Position numbers and translations under genes: made by a program | Shown here: in pieces, positions 7,710-9,865 of the stretch | Layout: each line of letters begins with the position of its first letter | Numbering within the stretch: position 1 is the first letter of the stretch | Notes under the pieces: model-generated | The model's input: only the letters and a program-made list of their open reading frames with translations | Told to the model about the DNA's origin: nothing | Databases searched by the model: none | NCBI GenBank assembly: GCA_964573205.1 | Contig: CAZNIT010000025.1 | Coordinates: 1 to 9,865, forward strand | Length of the DNA stretch: 9,865 nt | Direction of reading: 5' to 3' | Source: QNZT01 sp964573205 | GTDB taxonomy: Bacteria; Campylobacterota; Campylobacteria; Campylobacterales; QNZT01

Positions 7710-9865
7710 CCTCTACTCCTTCTTCAAATATCTCTACATCTAGTGCCAATGATTTTAACTCGTTGGTCAATACGAAAAATGTTTCCGGTATACCGGTTTT
7801 AGGTACATTTTCGCCTCTTGTTATTGATTTATATGCTTGCATTCTACCTTCAACATCATCTGATTTGATAGTTAACATCTCTTTCAGGGTATGTGCCGCA
7901 CCGTATGCTTCAAGTGCCCACACCTCCATCTCACCAAATCTTTGCCCACCGAAGAGAGCTTTACCACCTACCGGCTGCTGTGTTACCAGTGAATAAGGAC
8001 CGGTACTTCTTGCATGCACTTTTTCATCAACCAGGTGATGCAATTTCAGCATATACATGATACCGACATTGACACGCTCTTTCATCGGTTCACCTGTTCT
8101 ACCGTCATACAACTGTGTTTTACCATCTGCATCGATTTTCGCCAATTCAAACAATTTTTTAAACTCTGCTTCAGTAGTACCTTCAAAAATAGGTGCTGCA
8201 AATCTAACACCTTTTGCCCAGTCTCTTGCATAGTTCAGAAGTTCATCATCACTTAGATTTTCAACAAACTCTTTCCCATTCATAAGCTTGGCAATCTCTG
8301 CTATGGATATCATCTTTTCTCTAAGTTCTTTTATCCATTCACCCTGTTTTGTTTCAAGTGTCTCCTGAATCTGCTGCCCAAGACGTCGACCTGCCAAACC
8401 TAAGTGTACCTCAAGAATCTGACCGATATTCATACGACTCGGTACACCCAGTGGATTGAGTACGATATCTACAGTTTCACCATTTTCCAGATATGGCATA
8501 TCCATCTCTGGAACGATATTTGAAACAATACCTTTGTTACCGTGACGACCAGCCATTTTATCACCAACTTTAAGTTTACGCTTCGTTGCAATATAAACTT
8601 TTACAAGCTTTGTAACACCGCTTGGTAAAATATCATCTTTTTCGAGAATAGATAGTTTCTCATCATGTTCAATTCTGAGACGCTTCTTCTCTTCTCTGAA
8701 ATAGTTCTTCAGTTCATTGTACTTATCCTGTGTTTCCTGATCGAGACACTTTACAACACTGTTAAAAGCAAATCTGTTGATATGTTCAATTTCATCTTTA
8801 GGGATCGTTTGCCCTTTTTCAAATGTTTTTCCATTGATTTCACAACTTTCATTGAGAGGTGCTTTGGAAAGAAGTGAATTGATCTGCAATAACTCTTCAC
8901 GGTCAATCATGAGTAATCTGTCATGATGATCTGTATCCAGCGCCTCTTTTTCTGCTTCAAATGCTTCTATAGAACGAGGATCTTTATCGTATCCCTTTTT
9001 CGTAAAAATCTTAACATCTACAACCACACCTTCAGTCGACTGCGGGCAATAGAGTGATTTATTGACAACATGACCTGCTTTTTCACCGAAAATAGCACGC
9101 AGTAGTCTCTCTTCAGGAGTTGGTTTCACTTCACCTTTAGGAGAAACTTTACCAACCAGAATCATTCCGGGTTTTACATAGGTACCTACTTTCACAATAC
9201 CGCTGTCATCAAGATGGAAAAGGTTCTCTTCCTTTACATTTGGAATATCTTTGGTAATCTCTTCCGAACCATCTTTCAGTTCTCTTGCTTCAACTTCTTT
9301 TTCATAAATATGAAGTGATGTAAAAGTATCATCTCGAATCAAACGTTCATTGACAACAATCGCATCCTCATAGTTATAACCATTCCATGGCATAAAAGCA
9401 ACCAAAATATTTTTACCGATTGCAATTTCACCCTGATCCATACTCGGTCCGTCAGCAATAACCTGGCCTGTTTCTACTTTATCACCTTTTTTGACAATAG
9501 GAATCTGCGTAAAAGAGGTGTTTTGGTTGGTTCTCATATTTTTATGGAGCCAGTAATGGTCAATAAATGCACCATTTTCATCTTCCCCCAAAATATAGAT
9601 ATTTTTCGAATCAACTTTTTCAACCGTTCCGCCACGTTTTGCTTTGATTGCTTCCCATGCATCACGAGCAACTGTACTTTCCATACCAGTTCCTACATAC
9701 GGCGCCTGTGCCCAAATCAAAGGAACTGCCTGACGCTGCATGTTTGACCCCATCAAAGCACGGTTCGCATCATCATGCTCAAGGAAGGGAATCAGAGAAG
9801 CAGCTACACCCATAACCATCGCTGAAGAGAGATCAATTAAATCAATTTTTTCTCTTTCGATAAGT
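7681..9865 (-). CDS. rpoB: DNA-directed RNA polymerase subunit beta (5' part cut by window edge)
   Basis: Beta forms the other half of the RNA polymerase cleft. 727 codons are visible up to TAA 7681; the frame is open to the right edge, and the upstream residues (ending DLSSAMVMG) still align with beta, so the ATG at 9819 is internal. The fragment begins near E. coli beta residue 650, so the rifampicin-resistance cluster lies outside the window. Visible: LIPFLEHDDANRALMGSNMQ, FMPWNGYN, TPEERLLRAIFGEKA, GDKMAGRHGNKG (fragment residues 434-445, with nucleotide-contacting lysines), VDIVLNPLGVPSRMNIGQI, and near the end VHARSTGPYSLVTQQPVGG and GGQRFGEMEVWALEAYGAA, which pack against beta'. A short acidic tail (EGVEGEESDSDRD) follows and overlaps the rpoC start. 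Codon use from about 7890 to the edge differs sharply from the rest of the window. Identity certain. Confidence 0.98.
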   Translation of the reverse strand, partial: LIEREKIDLIDLSSAMVMGVAASLIPFLEHDDANRALMGSNMQRQAVPLIWAQAPYVGTGMESTVARDAWEAIKAKRGGTVEKVDSKNIYILGEDENGAFIDHYWLHKNMRTNQNTSFTQIPIVKKGDKVETGQVIADGPSMDQGEIAIGKNILVAFMPWNGYNYEDAIVVNERLIRDDTFTSLHIYEKEVEARELKDGSEEITKDIPNVKEENLFHLDDSGIVKVGTYVKPGMILVGKVSPKGEVKPTPEERLLRAIFGEKAGHVVNKSLYCPQSTEGVVVDVKIFTKKGYDKDPRSIEAFEAEKEALDTDHHDRLLMIDREELLQINSLLSKAPLNESCEINGKTFEKGQTIPKDEIEHINRFAFNSVVKCLDQETQDKYNELKNYFREEKKRLRIEHDEKLSILEKDDILPSGVTKLVKVYIATKRKLKVGDKMAGRHGNKGIVSNIVPEMDMPYLENGETVDIVLNPLGVPSRMNIGQILEVHLGLAGRRLGQQIQETLETKQGEWIKELREKMISIAEIAKLMNGKEFVENLSDDELLNYARDWAKGVRFAAPIFEGTTEAEFKKLFELAKIDADGKTQLYDGRTGEPMKERVNVGIMYMLKLHHLVDEKVHARSTGPYSLVTQQPVGGKALFGGQRFGEMEVWALEAYGAAHTLKEMLTIKSDDVEGRMQAYKSITRGENVPKTGIPETFFVLTNELKSLALDVEIFEEGVEGEESDSDRD
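7716..7721 (-). promoter_or_regulatory. Shine-Dalgarno of rpoC inside rpoB
   Basis: AAGGAG followed by TAGAGG and then GTG. The TAG (7713-7715) is in the rpoC frame and closes off any upstream extension, so this site decides the rpoC start. It lies within the rpoB codons for the acidic C-terminal tail, which suggests rpoB translation brings ribosomes to the rpoC start. Confidence 0.85.

Noticed and set aside
9817..9819. ATG 9819 as the start of rpoB
   Set aside because: The frame stays open to the window edge, the residues before it still match beta, and beta proteins are nearly twice the visible length.
1..9865. A previously undescribed system, mobile element, CRISPR array or RNA gene
   Set aside because: About 97% of the window is covered by five universal housekeeping genes in a known order. 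The two gaps are short and hold no tRNA-like, repeat-array or transposon-end structure.

Overview
The window is a minus-strand block of core information-processing genes, read from high to low coordinates: rpoB (3' half only), rpoC, rpsL, rpsG and fusA (all but the last few codons). Both edges cut a gene. Nothing on the + strand looks like a real gene; the open frames there are shadows of these five genes. The organism is very probably a member of the Campylobacterota (Epsilonproteobacteria). The direct join of rpoBC to the rpsL-rpsG-fusA (str) cluster, the beta' length of 1503 aa with its characteristic N-terminal region, and the AT-rich gaps all fit. I cannot fix the genus; a free-living sulfur- or hydrogen-oxidising lineage is a guess from general sequence style.

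Layout: 9865-7681 rpoB, continuing off the right edge. 7709-3198 rpoC, starting at a GTG 29 nt inside rpoB. 3197-3025 is a 173-nt gap holding a strong hairpin just after rpoC, a possible rpsL promoter and a duplicated 10-mer. 3024-2653 is rpsL, with a GTG start. 2652-2538 is a 115-nt gap with a very AT-rich block and a 7-bp inverted repeat. 2537-2067 is rpsG, and 2054-1 is fusA, continuing off the left edge.

The genes form one functional unit: RpoB and RpoC are the two large subunits that build the RNA polymerase active centre, S12 and S7 are small-subunit ribosomal proteins at the decoding centre and the head, and EF-G drives translocation. Translation signals are tight: rpoC is probably coupled to rpoB through the overlap, and fusA starts 12 nt after rpsG with its Shine-Dalgarno directly behind the rpsG stop.

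I see no mobile element, CRISPR, RNA gene or undescribed multi-gene system. The most notable signal is compositional: the rpoB part (about 7890-9865) has clearly different codon choice (GCA alanine, few ATA isoleucines, more CTG and CAG) from the last ~40 codons of rpoB, rpoC and the genes beyond. This could mark a recombined rpoB or an assembly join.
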